Shown one piece after another: positions 1 to 10,796 of a stretch of DNA of 24,301 bases. Every line of letters starts with the position of its first letter. The first letter of the stretch is position 1. Location of the stretch: NCBI GenBank assembly GCA_036897485.1, contig JAYMTF010001318.1:1-24301 (forward strand), written 5' to 3'. The position numbers and the translations under genes are program-made. Under the pieces are notes generated by a model that was not told the DNA's origin, ran no database searches, and worked only from the letters and a program-made list of their open reading frames with translations. Origin of the DNA: Pelargonium nanum. Its lineage: Eukaryota > Streptophyta > Magnoliopsida > Geraniales > Geraniaceae.

Positions 1-1190
1 TTATTTAACATAAAAAAATATTACATTATATCACTTTTTATATATTTATATGTTTTTCTATATAATTTAATAGCACACCCTATCTTCAAACACATTTTTT
101 TATTATCTCTCATTGATCAAACAAAATCTCCTTCCCAACTGTCAAATAGGTAAACAAAATCCAACAAATATTCTTAATCCCCACGAAAAATCATTTGACT
201 GAAAACAACGAATCCATGATTCTATGAGTGATTGTCAACATCTAATATTCTCAAACAATATGTCAAATAAACATATGCTAGAACCTTGTCGTCCTAGGTA
301 CCAAGAACTATAAAATTGTGACTATTAGGTGAACAAATTTGGTGCATATATCTTTTAAAAATGTTTGTACAAACAAAACTAATGATAACATGTTTTGCAT
401 TAGCAATGTGTGAAAGCACTCTTGATTTACAATAAAAATAAAATTCTTATGACAAGAATCATGCACTACAAAAAAAAAGGCATACAATATAGAAAAATAG
501 TAAGTGAAGACTTAACAACTAATATGTAACTACATCCAATCTGTAATGGACGATCAAGCTCATTCAACCATCTATGATCAACGATAGCTTTAGCTGTGGA
601 AGATTTGTCGGTGATATGCGACGGTGCTTTTGTCTTTAATTTTCATCATCGCGTGAATGTTTTCTTATAGCACATATATTTTGTGAGCCGAAATATTCAT
701 TTTCAATGAAATGTGCTAACCCTAGTTTGTCGCGCATGATTCTTATAATTTATTAAAATTCTCATTAACTAAATATTTTGAAACTTAAATTTAGAGGCAC
801 AAATATTTTGAAATGTTTTAAGAATTAGATTGATGGAAATAATATGTCATGAGTTGTTAAAAAATCAAATTTCCTTGTTATTCTAATTTCATTCAAACTT
901 TTATTGAACCACTTATTAAATTTTGTTTTTAAATATTTATATCCTACACTTACGATGGTTGTTAATAGATATCGTATTAATGCCCAACATCAATGTCGAG
1001 ATGCGCTCTTATAACCGATCAAAATAAAATAATACGTATCGACGTGTACTCTAACTGACTCGGAGACATTTTTAAATATAACAATATATATTGTACTAGT
1101 ATCAAAAATGAATATTCCACACATATTATACAAACACAATGTGTCCCTAAAACCTAAATACTCTGAAGCATGCATCTTTAAAAGATGATT
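1..1190. other. AT-rich intergenic DNA, no gene seen
   Basis: No open reading frame with recognisable protein features and no clear splice-site pattern was found on either strand. The stretch is AT-rich and full of homopolymer runs. The short ORF on the minus strand at 990-1211 shows no domain or family resemblance and is probably chance. The region is most simply distal upstream DNA of the WRKY gene. Confidence 0.6.
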
Positions 1191-1342
1191 TTTGCATGTA
1201 CCTATATGCATGTAGGCTGACGTGACGCATTTTCAGGTACAAAATCTTTCTTTCTCTCTCCAAAATTTGTCTGAGTCTCATCTCATCCCCTTTCAATGCA
1301 GGGTGCGCCACGCAGCCTACATGCAATATACATGCGTGTAGT
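1191..1342. repeat. Short inverted-repeat (MITE-like) element
   Basis: The left arm at about 1203-1230 (core tgcatgtaggctg) is matched in reverse complement by the right arm at about 1304-1329 (core cagcctacatgca). The similarity extends outward through gcatgta motifs on both sides. The arms are about 25-30 bp with a few mismatches, around a roughly 75-bp pyrimidine-rich centre. This is the shape of a small non-autonomous DNA transposon. No convincing target-site duplication was identified, so the superfamily is left open. It lies about 600 bp upstream of the probable WRKY transcription start. Confidence 0.5.
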
Positions 1343-1349
1343 TACATGG

Positions 1350-1930
1350 ACCGATCATTTTTGTACAATTTTTAATATTTGTTGAAATTTGGTTGAGAAA
1401 TCAAATCCTTATTTCAACAAATGACATTTTTACCCCTCCCAACTTTGGCTTCCAAGTGAAAATAGAGAGGGTAAATTCAGTCAAATTGCGTCGTCAATCA
1501 TGACCCTGTAACTCTGGACCCCATCATTTAATAACGTGTTAAATTCCTCTCCCATCACGTGACGCCACGTGTCGAACGTGTAGCTATCCAGTTCTCTGCT
1601 GACCTGACAGGATCACTGTCATGGCCCACACAGCTCCGCGTCTGAGCCGCACGCGCCTTAAATGCTCGTGGGGCTGGTCCTCCAAAGCCGAAGCGAAAAT
1701 GCGTATGAGATCTATCAGAGAGTCAAATGAGAAACAGAGACAGTTAGTTGAGCCGTACTATTCACAGTTTTTCAAAGCAAAAATTTACGAAAATGCCATT
1801 GCACCAAAAAAACTACTGATTAATCCCAATAAATGAATTATGTCTAAAAAGTTTGTATTTTTATTTTTATTTTTTTTTATCAAAAAGCAAAATAATTCTT
1901 CCAGAAAACAGAATTTATAAAATAGAGAAC
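1350..1930 (+). promoter_or_regulatory. Putative promoter of the WRKY44-like gene
   Basis: The region holds two CACGTG G-boxes (1556-1561 and 1566-1571). The second is followed by TC, giving an ABRE-like ACGTGTC. An AGTCAA (a W-box core in reverse) lies at 1479-1484. A TATA-like TTTATAAAATAG is at 1914-1925, and a strongly pyrimidine-rich tract typical of plant leaders begins about 40 bp later (1960-2110). The transcription start is therefore inferred near 1945-1960. This rests only on motif position; no transcript evidence is available. Confidence 0.4.
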
Positions 1931-1949
1931 AAATCTCGAAACAGCTGTT

Positions 1950-3841
1950 TTTGGAATTTCTCTTTCTCTTTCGTGTGTCCAAAGCTTAAAGCTTTGGCTT
2001 TGGTTTCTTCACATTCTGTGTTTTTTTTCTCAGAATCTTGAAAGTAAAAACCCTGTTTTTCTCTCTGTAGCTCTCCATTTCTGTCTTTTTCTCTGCTTTC
2101 TCTTTGTAGCTCTGTGAACTGTATAATAGCTTGTGGAGAGCTTCAAGAAGGAAAAAAAATCCCAGTGAGGACTTGAAAAAACAAAAAACAAAAAAGTTGT
2201 TTTTAGCTCAAAATGAGACAAACCCATTATTTCTAGATATAGAAGGTTGGTGTTCATATCCTAAGCTGGTCAAGGTGTGTCCCTCCAAAGGGTTTTGTAA
2301 AGTTTTCATTTTTATTGGTTCTCTGGATTTCCCATTTCCTGTTTGTTTGTGGGTCTGTAATGCTGGTTGAGATTTGTGAGTGTTGTGAAGATGGGTTTTT
2401 GAATGAGACTCTGTGGAAGAGGTCAAGTTTGTTGCTTTGATGGTTTTTGACATTTGGGTTTGGTTTTTTTATGCTGCTTTACTTGTTTGGGGCTATAGGG
2501 TTTTTATGGTTTTGTTGTTGTTGCTATTGCTGTTTTGAGGTTATGTTTTTGCTGCATTTTGTTGGGGAAATTGTTTTCTGAGCTGTTGATTGGATAGGGT
2601 TTGGGAATGTTGGTTTCTGTGGATTTTGTGTTTTCTTTGCAATTGAAGTGATGAATTGGTGTGAAGTTGTAGTTATGTTCATTTGAAAACCTTCATTGTT
2701 GAAGATTGTTCTTGTGTATAGACTTTAGAGTGTGGAAGATAGAAAATTAAAGAATCTAGATTGTAAATATTTTGACTTTAGTTTCGTGATTTGAGGAATA
2801 AGGGTGCTCCGTGTTTTGACGAAGAAAATAAGGTTAGGTCCTCTAGGCTTGGAAGCTTCGCCACATATTCGCAACGATTATAGTCTCACAAGAACAATGG
2901 AATTTGGGAGTTTTGCTTTTGTGAAGTACAATTAGGTCTTGTTTTTCGGGTTTGGGGAAGAATTTTGTGAGATATCAAAGGGTGCAAGGTGAGGTTGTTA
3001 TAGATTATCGAGTTGATTAGGAACTTGTGTGCAATGTGTAGCAAGATTGATTGGGGTAGCTTGATTGTAGTTGCTTAAGTAATTGGAGTAGTTTTGCAAG
3101 GTATTTCTATACTCGAGTTTCTTGTGTTCTAATGGCGAGCAAGAGTCCATGAAGCATTTGGAGATTTGAAGATTGCAAAGAGAGTTTTTATTTCCTCTTT
3201 TCAAGTATATCGCATACCTCAGCCAAAGTTGTGATGAATTAGAAGTAGTTCGAGATAAAACCCGGGATAAGATGGGGATTTGGGCAATTTTACTGTCATT
3301 TGCGCTGTACTTTTTTGTTCCTTCTATGCGATTGTGTCATGGATGTTTTGCCAGTGCTTTGCTGCAACATGACATTATGTTGTTAGTGCAACTTTCTTTG
3401 CAACAAATTATGGGTTGTGTAGATCCTATAATACATTCTTTATTACTGTCCAAATAAGTAATACCGGCGAACCAGTTAGTTTCAATATTTAGCTTTGAAT
3501 CCACATGTTTTTGTCGTTAATGTTAGTTTCGTTAGTATAGAAGTTATGCAATTTAGATAACGATTTAGCCATTTGTTGTGTGATTTACGTGCCTTTCCCT
3601 CATCTTTCTCTTGCAATAGTTCTCTAAATGATCTCCGGATTGTGCAGGTGTGAAGAAAAAAGTGGAAGCAGTGTAAAGAAAGTTTTGAAATTTGTTCATC
3701 ATTCTTTATTACTATCCAAATCAAAAGTACCGAAGATTTCATGTGCACGATGAATGGAGTTCGAAGTTGTTCGTTGTCTTCTACTTGCGCATCATACGCT
3801 AAGAAATTGTGATCGGTGCTTGATATACATTGTCGTAGAAA
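1950..3841 (+). other. Long 5' leader of the WRKY gene, probably with a leader intron
   Basis: From about 1950 to 3841 there is no long coding frame. The stretch begins with a CT-rich leader, then becomes T/G-rich (about 2290-2720), as plant introns are. A good acceptor (tgtgcag) ends at 3647. Plausible donors lie near 2275 (caag|gtgtgt), but the exact donor cannot be chosen. The proposed last leader exon, 3648-3841, contains a short upstream ORF. A near-direct repeat of about 35 bp lies in this segment (3431-3468 and 3697-3733). Confidence 0.4.
3741..3812 (+). CDS. Upstream ORF (23 codons) in the WRKY leader
   Basis: An ATG at 3741 opens a frame of 23 codons that ends at TGA 3810-3812, 29 nt before the main start codon at 3842. 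A second in-frame ATG lies at 3750. The first ATG has a poor context (T at -3, T at +4), whereas the main ATG has A at -3 and G at +4, so leaky scanning past the uORF is expected. The peptide is short and rich in Ser and Cys, with a Lys-Lys-Leu end. Whether it is translated or conserved is unknown. Confidence 0.35.
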   Translation: MCTMNGVRSCSLSSTCASYAKKL

Positions 3842-6213
3842 ATGGAGATAAAAGAAGGAGAAAGAGTAGTGGTAGCTAAACCAGTTGCTTCGAGGCCTTC
3901 TTGTTCTACTTTTCGGTCTTTCTCAGAGCTCCTTGCCGGTGCCATCAATGCCTCGCCTTCTAATGTAACTTCTGAAACTGCAGTCGCTGCCATTAGACCA
4001 AAGACGGTTAGATTCAAGCCAACATTGAGTCGCGCTCCAGCTGGGTTGATTTCTTCGCAGGTGAGCTCTTACTTAGCTAGCGTTTGGATTACAAATTTTG
4101 GAATCGGGATAAGAATCAAGAATGGGAATGAGAACGAGATTGTCATTTTTAAGGACAAAAACCTAACACGAAGAATGTGAATTTCATTCCCGAACAAAAA
4201 TTCTATTCCAAACGCTACCTTAGTTCTTTTAATGTTGTCTTGTTGTCTTATCTTTTCGGTGTTTTTGACAATTTCAGGCTGAAATCTCCGGGACTGCAAT
4301 TCAAAACTCATCTGATATTGTTACGAAATCAGATAGCAAACCATCTCCAACTGTTGTTTACAAACCATTGGCGAAGCTTGTATCAAAGACCACAGTTTCT
4401 CTCTTGGCTAATATGGTCAGTAGCTACATTATGCATTTTTCATTTCTTGCTTGATATCTAGTTTTCATCTTTCGTGAATTTTGATTTGTGAAATGTGAAT
4501 TTTGATCGGTTTTATCTTTTCATTACTAGGGAAGTTTGAATACTAATCATCATCAACAACAACCTCAAACATTACAGGTTATGCAGCCAGTAGAAAAACA
4601 CAATTTTAAGTCCAATCTTAGCTCAAATCTACGCCAGAACATTCCATCACGAACCACAACCAATCAAACAAGCGAGACCTCTAAGACGCCCCCACGTGAC
4701 CTTGAAGAGGATCCAAAATCTTTACCTCCCACGAAAGCTGGTGTGGATAGACCTTCTTATGATGGATACAATTGGAGAAAATACGGGCAAAAGCAAGTCA
4801 AAGGAAGCGAGTATCCACGAAGTTACTACAAGTGCACACACCCGAATTGTCCCGTGAAGAAAAAGGTTGAAAGATCATTTGATGGGCAGATCGCTGAAAT
4901 AGTCTACAAAGGCGAGCACAACCATTCAAAGCCTCAGCCTCCTAAACGCAACTCGTCAGGTGCACAAGGGCCGGGACTTGTTGTACCTGAAGGAACTGGT
5001 CAAGGCACGGCCAGTCAATTATGGAATAGTCATGCCAATGACGGGTCTGAGGGTAGAGTAGAAAATCAGAATGATGTCGGGTTATTATCAGCACAGTTGG
5101 CTTATCAGGGAAACGCTTTAGTAGCTTATGATCCTGTAGTGAATGGAGTCACGATTGCTGGTGGTGCGACTCCTGATAACTCTTGTGGCGTTAGCGGGGA
5201 ATGTGAGGAAGGAAGCAAGGGAATCGAGGCAGATAACGATGAACCACGAAGCAAAAGAAGGTAATGAATCAAAACTACGTTCTATAATTGATAGTATCAC
5301 AACATTTTGACATCATTGTTAGCCTACAACGCATCTAAATCCCGTTATCAGAACACACACACAAGTTCATGCATCAATATTATTTAATTCTTTGACTAAT
5401 CTCTCCTTTAGGAAAATGGAGAATCAAGCCAGTGATGTCGGTGTGTCCGGAGAAGCTGCACAGGAGCCTCGCATTGTGGTACAAAGCTCCAATGATACTG
5501 ATATTATAGGTGATGGGTTCCGCTGGAGAAAATATGGACAGAAAGTCGTGAAGGGAAATCCATATCCGAGGTTCGTTCTTTCTTGCTCGTTTAATGCTCA
5601 CTCTGTCCCAAAATGAGTAGTGTCGTCTTTCCTTTTGTAGGAAGCTTGTTACACATGAATTATTCATAATCTCCCTATAATAAGTTAGTTAAAACCTCTG
5701 GGATTTGTTACGTCAAATGCATACGAGGGTACATAGGGAAATGTCCAATCGCTAACTCACTTCTCCTTAACGCTCATTTTGGGATCATTACTCATACTTC
5801 TCGCTTCTTTCTTGCTTGTTTAATGCTCACTCTGTCCCAAAATGAGTGTCGTGTTTCCTTTTATAGAAAGCTTGTTACGCATGAATTATCCAAAATGTCC
5901 CTATAATAAGTTCGTTACAAGTTACAAGGGTACATAGGGAAATGTCCAAACGCTAACTCACTTCTCCTTAAACGCTCATTTTGGGATCAAATCTTGCACA
6001 TTTACACGTTTCTTGGTACCATCTTGCAGAAGCTATTACCGGTGTACTAGTCTCAAGTGCAACGTGCGCAAGCACGTTGAAAGGGCATCAGATGATCCCA
6101 AAGCTTTTATCACAACGTACGAGGGGAAGCATAACCACGACATGCCTCTCAAAACCACGAACGTCGCTGCCTCTGAGCCAGACTCGCAGGCTGCGAGCAA
6201 AGACAAGCCCTAG
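3842..6213 (+). CDS. WRKY44: WRKY transcription factor, group I, WRKY44/TTG2 type
   Basis: Sequence-specific nuclear transcription factor that binds W-box (TTGAC) DNA. Coding exons read from splice sites and phase are 3842-4060, 4278-4415, 4530-5260, 5412-5570 and 6030-6213, giving 476 aa. The N-terminus (residues 1-73, with [14 protein letters not shown] and later [10 protein letters not shown]) matches the conserved head of Arabidopsis TTG2/WRKY44. WRKY domain 1 has WRKYGQK at 201-207 and zinc ligands C221, C226, H249 and H251. WRKY domain 2 has WRKYGQK at 401-407 and ligands C421, C426, H450 and H452. Both heptads and both C2-HxH fingers are intact. A basic SKRRK (360-364) is a likely nuclear signal. 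The last intron splits the Arg codon after the second heptad (R416), the classical WRKY intron position. In Arabidopsis this gene acts downstream of the MYB-bHLH-WD40 complex in trichome, seed-coat mucilage and tannin formation; the same role here is inferred. Confidence 0.93.
5571..6029 (+). repeat. Two tandem Stowaway-like MITE copies in the last WRKY intron
   Basis: This is the intron that interrupts the second WRKY domain. It contains a segment present twice, about 229 bp apart. Copy 1 core runs 5606-5784 and copy 2 core 5835-5986. Each core opens with tcccaaaatgag and closes with its reverse complement ctcattttggga. Sequence outside the left terminus (tttcttgct..gtttaatg) is also duplicated, so the second copy arose by local tandem duplication rather than a fresh insertion. 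The end sequence resembles plant Stowaway (mariner-type) MITEs. Copy 2 is about 27 bp shorter through internal deletion. Splice sites at both intron ends are intact. Confidence 0.7.
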
Positions 6214-6640
6214 CTGATATTGTGCACGTCAAGTCAATACCATTGTCTCAACTCACAACGCAAAATTTTCATCCGATAAAGCTTATATCTGCTAGAGCTC
6301 AAGAGCGTCGGGACCAGAAAGATTGGTACACTAATTCTGATGATTGTTGCAACTTTGATTCGCTTCAGTTGCATTGATCATATACCATTTATCCTATGAG
6401 TTCATCTGAGGAAGGCTTCTTGATGAAGACAGTTTTGTGAGGGTAATGGCAAAGAATGATCATATTTTGTTAATTTTGCTGTGTTTTGTATCTTCTTTTT
6501 TTCACAATACTCTTCTTTGTTAAGCTTATGATACACCTTTTTTTTAGTCCCCAATTTCAAATTGTTCCCTAGTTTATATAATAAGTAAACTCTCACCTTG
6601 AAGTTTAGAATATGTGAAATATACATCTAATTTCTTGGAA
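6214..6640 (+). other. 3' UTR and polyadenylation region of the WRKY gene
   Basis: After the TAG at 6211-6213 there is no further coding similarity. T-rich and AATAAG/AATATG-like elements between about 6500 and 6620 are suitable plant polyadenylation signals, so the transcript probably ends near 6550-6650. The exact cleavage site cannot be read from sequence. Confidence 0.35.
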
Positions 6641-7240
6641 CTTTTAAGCTATGCTTTTGTATTCTTTTAGGTAAAAACTCTACTGGTCTATGGACTTTAA
6701 AATATGCACCAAAATGGATTCTTATGCGAAAGTTCAGGGACCAATTAGTACTTTTACCTTCTTTTTATTGAGGGAGAGATGATAAGTCTTGACCCAACGA
6801 CGACACTTTTACTTTTCGAGTCACAAAAAATAGTCTTTTTGCAAAAACACGCGAAAGAACGAATATTATATCCCATTTTAACAATTTTGGGAAAAGGTTC
6901 AACACATATATTATGGATTGAATCATGAGAAAAGAGAATATGAGAAAAAGAAAATTTGACTTAGGCTAATCCAATTTAATGAGGAGATAAGATCTCATTA
7001 AATTTTACTCATTTTTATTCAAATAAATTTGTGAGAGCGGAATGACCAGCTGAATCCTTGTTTTTTTAATGGGGTGTCACATCATTGTTACAACCTATTC
7101 TTTTGTATTATTGTATTCAAAACTTAAGTTCCTTTTTCTAGCTTTTTGAAAGCAAATATGGTCTTTTCTCTATGCATCTACCGTCTAGAACAAATAATAT
7201 GATAGCCAATAGCAACACATATGGTTCATAGAGCTGATAA
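6641..7240. other. Intergenic, nothing recognisable
   Basis: AT-rich sequence without a supportable ORF, RNA gene or repeat boundary. A TAGAGCTG motif near 7229 recalls the terminus of the hAT-like element seen at 14069, but no matching right end was found. Confidence 0.5.
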
Positions 7241-7760
7241 TTTAGATTTTTGTTCTGAATTGATATCTACTTAAATTTTTGTTCAAATTTGTTTTCCAAC
7301 TATTTTTATTGTTTGAATTTGGTCTCCAACTATGTTATTTTGTTTCAAGTTGGCCCATTCTGTAACGGTGTCGTCAATTAAGTAGACATAGCAATTATTT
7401 CTAGTTTTTTTGTTGATGTGGCTACCATGTGGCGTTTAAGTTAATTAGATTTACAAATGAGATCATTTTGGACAAAATTGTACGATTGAGGGACAAAATT
7501 GACGTGACGACCAAGCTCCTTGACCATAAACTTTTGTTCCAAATCAGTCTCATTAGTGAATTAACTAATTTAAACATCACGTCAACAAATAATGTCCTGA
7601 AAATTGTCACATCGACCTAATTTTATGGCACCGGAACGGAACGGACTAATTCGAAACAAAAACATAGTTTGAGACTAAATTGATATATGGATAGTTTAGC
7701 GACCAAATTGGATACCAATTCATAACAAAGTAGATAGTTGAATGACCAAAATTCATCATT
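7241..7760. mobile_element. Long fold-back (palindromic) DNA element
   Basis: The left half (about 7241-7495) and the right half (about 7510-7760) are degenerate reverse complements of each other along nearly the whole length. Examples: tctccaactatgtt at 7322-7335 pairs with the stretch around 7664-7677 (aacatagtttgaga); aagttaattagatt at about 7438 pairs with aattaactaattt at about 7558; the outer atctacttaaa near 7265 pairs with aagtagat near 7727. By eye the arms are about 70% identical. This is the structure of a non-autonomous fold-back or Mutator-like MITE. Overlapping mirror-image ORFs in the centre are a by-product of the palindrome. Target-site duplication is not clear. Confidence 0.65.
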
Positions 7761-9530
7761 TTTTTTAAATTTATGTGACTCAAAGCTACAAAAATGTGGA
7801 CTAAATTTTGAATTCTGACTTATTTGAATCTAAATTGTCAATTCTGTATGTTTACATGTATGCAAGAGGATGTGCAGTTGATTTAGGTCCTAGAAAAAGT
7901 TTTGGGCATGCCTATATTGGTGAGATAGTTCATGTACAAGTTTTGATGGTGAGATTAACCTAAAAATGGACATCATGTTGACCTATGTGGTTGGAACAAT
8001 CTGCAAGCAACATGAGATTCTAGGAACCATTGTCCCATTCTTCAATTAAGAAACCTTTGTTACTACCAATTGACAAATAGTTTGTAGACAAAAAAAAGGT
8101 GTACACATATGTTCTCTAGTTGGTCTTCACACAATGAAGTGTCGTTCTCCGTATTTGAAGTATATCTGACAGTAGAGCTGCTAGTTCGAGTTTCAAATCA
8201 GATTTGAATAGAGTATTTTTTATGTTCAAAATGGTTGTGAATTGTGGATTTTAGATTGAGTTTCGAAATCCCATGAACTCGGAAAAGTTAGCACTCTTGG
8301 GAATCCTACTTTCTCACTCTCTTTCTTTTGACTTTTTTTCCAAACATAGTATTTTACATTGACCAACAACTTGTTTTTATCACCCTTACTTTCCCTTATC
8401 AAAATATTGGTTCCCGATATCACATAAATAAAATTCCAATTAAGCCCTCATGCATTTTTCAATATTACAATTGACAGTTACAAATATGCCTAAAATTCAA
8501 ATAATTGGAGCAGACAGAGTGACATGTTTGTAATTTTGTCACTAGTAACTGAGATGACACCACATTGAAGACAATATCTTGCTCATATATATTACCTTTT
8601 GGATTCTACTTAAACCTAAATTGCATAATGGCATTTAGTGAACTTTTACATATGTGAGGATTTTAATTCTCTCACTTCGAGACTACAATTTAGATTTGGG
8701 ATCAATTTTTTCAGTTAAAGAAACCTCTTAAAATAAAATTGTTAATAAAAAATGGCTAATTTGACATGTTCACACATTCGCCCATCAAACCGCTTCTTTC
8801 GATTTAGGCCACAGGCTACATGGATTTAACCTGTCAAAAATATGATGGCCCACTATTTCCGATTTCTCATATCATGTGGCACAATCCGTTCACAAATTCT
8901 CATAATATATTACACCTGTTTCATATTAAATGTCGTTCTACAAATATAAATTTAAATATTAAATTATGACATCCAGCGACTAATGCCATTAGTTTTTTTT
9001 TCAATTTTTTCCTATTAATAATTTTTTAATCAAATTTTTTATTTAAAATTTCTATAAGTTTGCCACGTGCACACTGATCTGGACTATTTTGGATAGCTTA
9101 ACAATAGTCAACGACGTATAGAATCTAAAAAGATCTTGACCATCTCATAAATAAATTTATAATTTATCTCCAAATTATGAAAATAAAATAATAAAAAGTA
9201 ATATTCTATTTATGATGAATTAATTGTGTCGTAATTCTCACGTCAAGAGGCAAGATTGTGAACAACTTGCATTTGTTTGGTTGGTCGGTAACGGTACATT
9301 TGGGTCAATTTCTTTTATTTTCACGTGACTCAATAAAATTAAAATCTACTTCATTATATATTGATACCTAAGTTTTTGTTTTAAAATAATAATAATTTTT
9401 ATACTATAAATTTTGAGGTGAGGAATGAAAATAATTTCAAAGTTTGAAATCGGTTTTCTGTATTTTTAGATTTTTTAGACAAGAAAATCACAAATACTTG
9501 AGGTTATAAACAAATAGAGATGGCATTTGG
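7761..9530. other. Intergenic, nothing recognisable
   Basis: AT-rich DNA with no convincing gene. A TAGAGCTGCTAGTTCGAG sequence at about 8173-8190 resembles the left end of plant hAT-type MITEs but has no obvious partner. The minus-strand ORF at 8226-8423 has low-complexity flanks and no recognisable domain. Confidence 0.5.
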
Positions 9531-9534
9531 GTTA

Positions 9535-9935
9535 TAAGATGCGATATGAGACAAATTAAAAGTGTTTGGAGTCGTTCGAGCCTATATTGTTACGCTTGTT
9601 AATGAATAAAATACGTGTTGTGGATACACTAATATGCGGTATACAATATTATGCTCGAACGTGTTGAGTTTAAAAACTTGCATTGATGCATGAACAAAAT
9701 GTTGTATTGAAAAATGTTGTGTCAAACGTTGTGTTCAAAAACTTGCATTGATGCATGTACAAAACGTTGCATTTATGCTTGAACGTGTTTGGATTTACTA
9801 ATTGTGTTGAAAAATGTTGTGTCAAACGAGTTGTTCTTGTCGTTCAAAACGTTGTAGGTTATGTGTTAATTGTGTGGTGTCATTTGTCAACCCAACGTAT
9901 ATAATTAAATGTGTCGTGCTCGTGTTAAATATTTG
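9535..9935. repeat. Repeat-rich patch related to the hAT-like MITE of gene 2
   Basis: The segment aaaacttgcattgatgcatg occurs twice, 65 bp apart (from about 9672 and about 9737). The segment ttgaaaaatgttgtgtcaaa occurs twice, 100 bp apart (9707 and 9807). Motifs shared with the intronic element at 14069-14312 include cgtgtttggattta and a gtgtcgtg-rich stretch ending aatatttgag. I read this as a degraded and internally duplicated relative of the same MITE family. Its ends are not defined. Confidence 0.45.
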
Positions 9936-10796
9936 AGTAAGTGATATACCCTATGCATAAATGAAATAACCAATCGACAGTGCAAGAACAATATAGAAAG
10001 AAACTGCGCTTCTTATTAGTCTATGATCGAAATTTAAAAGCCAACTAAATAAGGAGTTAATGTCAAGATATATATACTCCCAAATCCTAATTTTAATATG
10101 AAAATAATAATAAAATAAAATGAAATGAAAAATTACCCAAAATGTATCTACAGTCAATAAACAAAAAAAATCATATAAATAGCTTCAAAATGGCTTAAAA
10201 CGGCGTATGTCATGACTAAAGGTTACGAGTTTTGATTGCATACATGTTTTGAGTGCTCCGACTAAACTTTAGTCTCTTCAGAACACTAGAATTTGAAAAA
10301 AGAAAATATTAGGTAAAATTTGAAACCTTTAAATGGTCCAAACTTGTACTATTAAGATTTGCTTATGCTAAATTATAATGTTTTCAACAAAAATAATTAG
10401 CTTGAAAAGAAAAATAAATAAACACTGTACACATTTATGTCATGGGTCCACGTTATAATTGACCAAAACACAAGTTTAGACCTACAAAAATCTCATCATT
10501 GAAACACATAATTAATTATATATTTAAATGAGTTATATTCATTGTCACCAAATTTTGCATTAAATTAAATGCTTTAATGATGATAGACATGATCAATGTT
10601 TGTGTTCTATTACTTCTATAATTGAAATTCAATAAATGTTTAGAAAGTTTCGTTAATAATTACTATTATAATAGCAGACATTTGCATTAAAAGAGACAAA
10701 TAAATAATTATTAATTTATTCTACTTTCCATAAAATTTACTAATTTTTCTAAATTTTCATGATAGTATAATTATGTTTTACTAATTATGGAGTTAT
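9936..10796. other. Intergenic, very AT-rich, nothing recognisable
   Basis: Long A/T runs and no supportable coding or RNA feature. The minus-strand ORF at 9951-10157 is rich in Phe, Ile and Tyr, as expected from AT-rich noise. Confidence 0.5.

Noticed and set aside
1621-1836. 71-codon plus-strand ORF upstream of the WRKY leader
   Set aside because: It lies in the promoter region before the TATA-like site, shows no domain or family resemblance, and has no splice or composition signal of a gene.
2131-2453. Overlapping ORFs on both strands in the WRKY leader
   Set aside because: They are low-complexity products of a T/G-rich leader or intron, with no recognisable protein.
5981-6217. 78-codon ORF overlapping the last WRKY exon
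   Set aside because: It is a different frame of the true exon; the frame with SYYRC and the HNH zinc ligands is the coding one.
7229-7236. TAGAGCTG motif as the left end of another hAT MITE
   Set aside because: No partner CAGCTCTA and no 8-bp target duplication were found nearby; the 8-mer alone is not enough.
7422-7620. Two ORFs on opposite strands with almost the same limits
   Set aside because: They mirror each other because the sequence is palindromic. They are a shadow of the fold-back element, not genes or a toxin-antitoxin-like pair.
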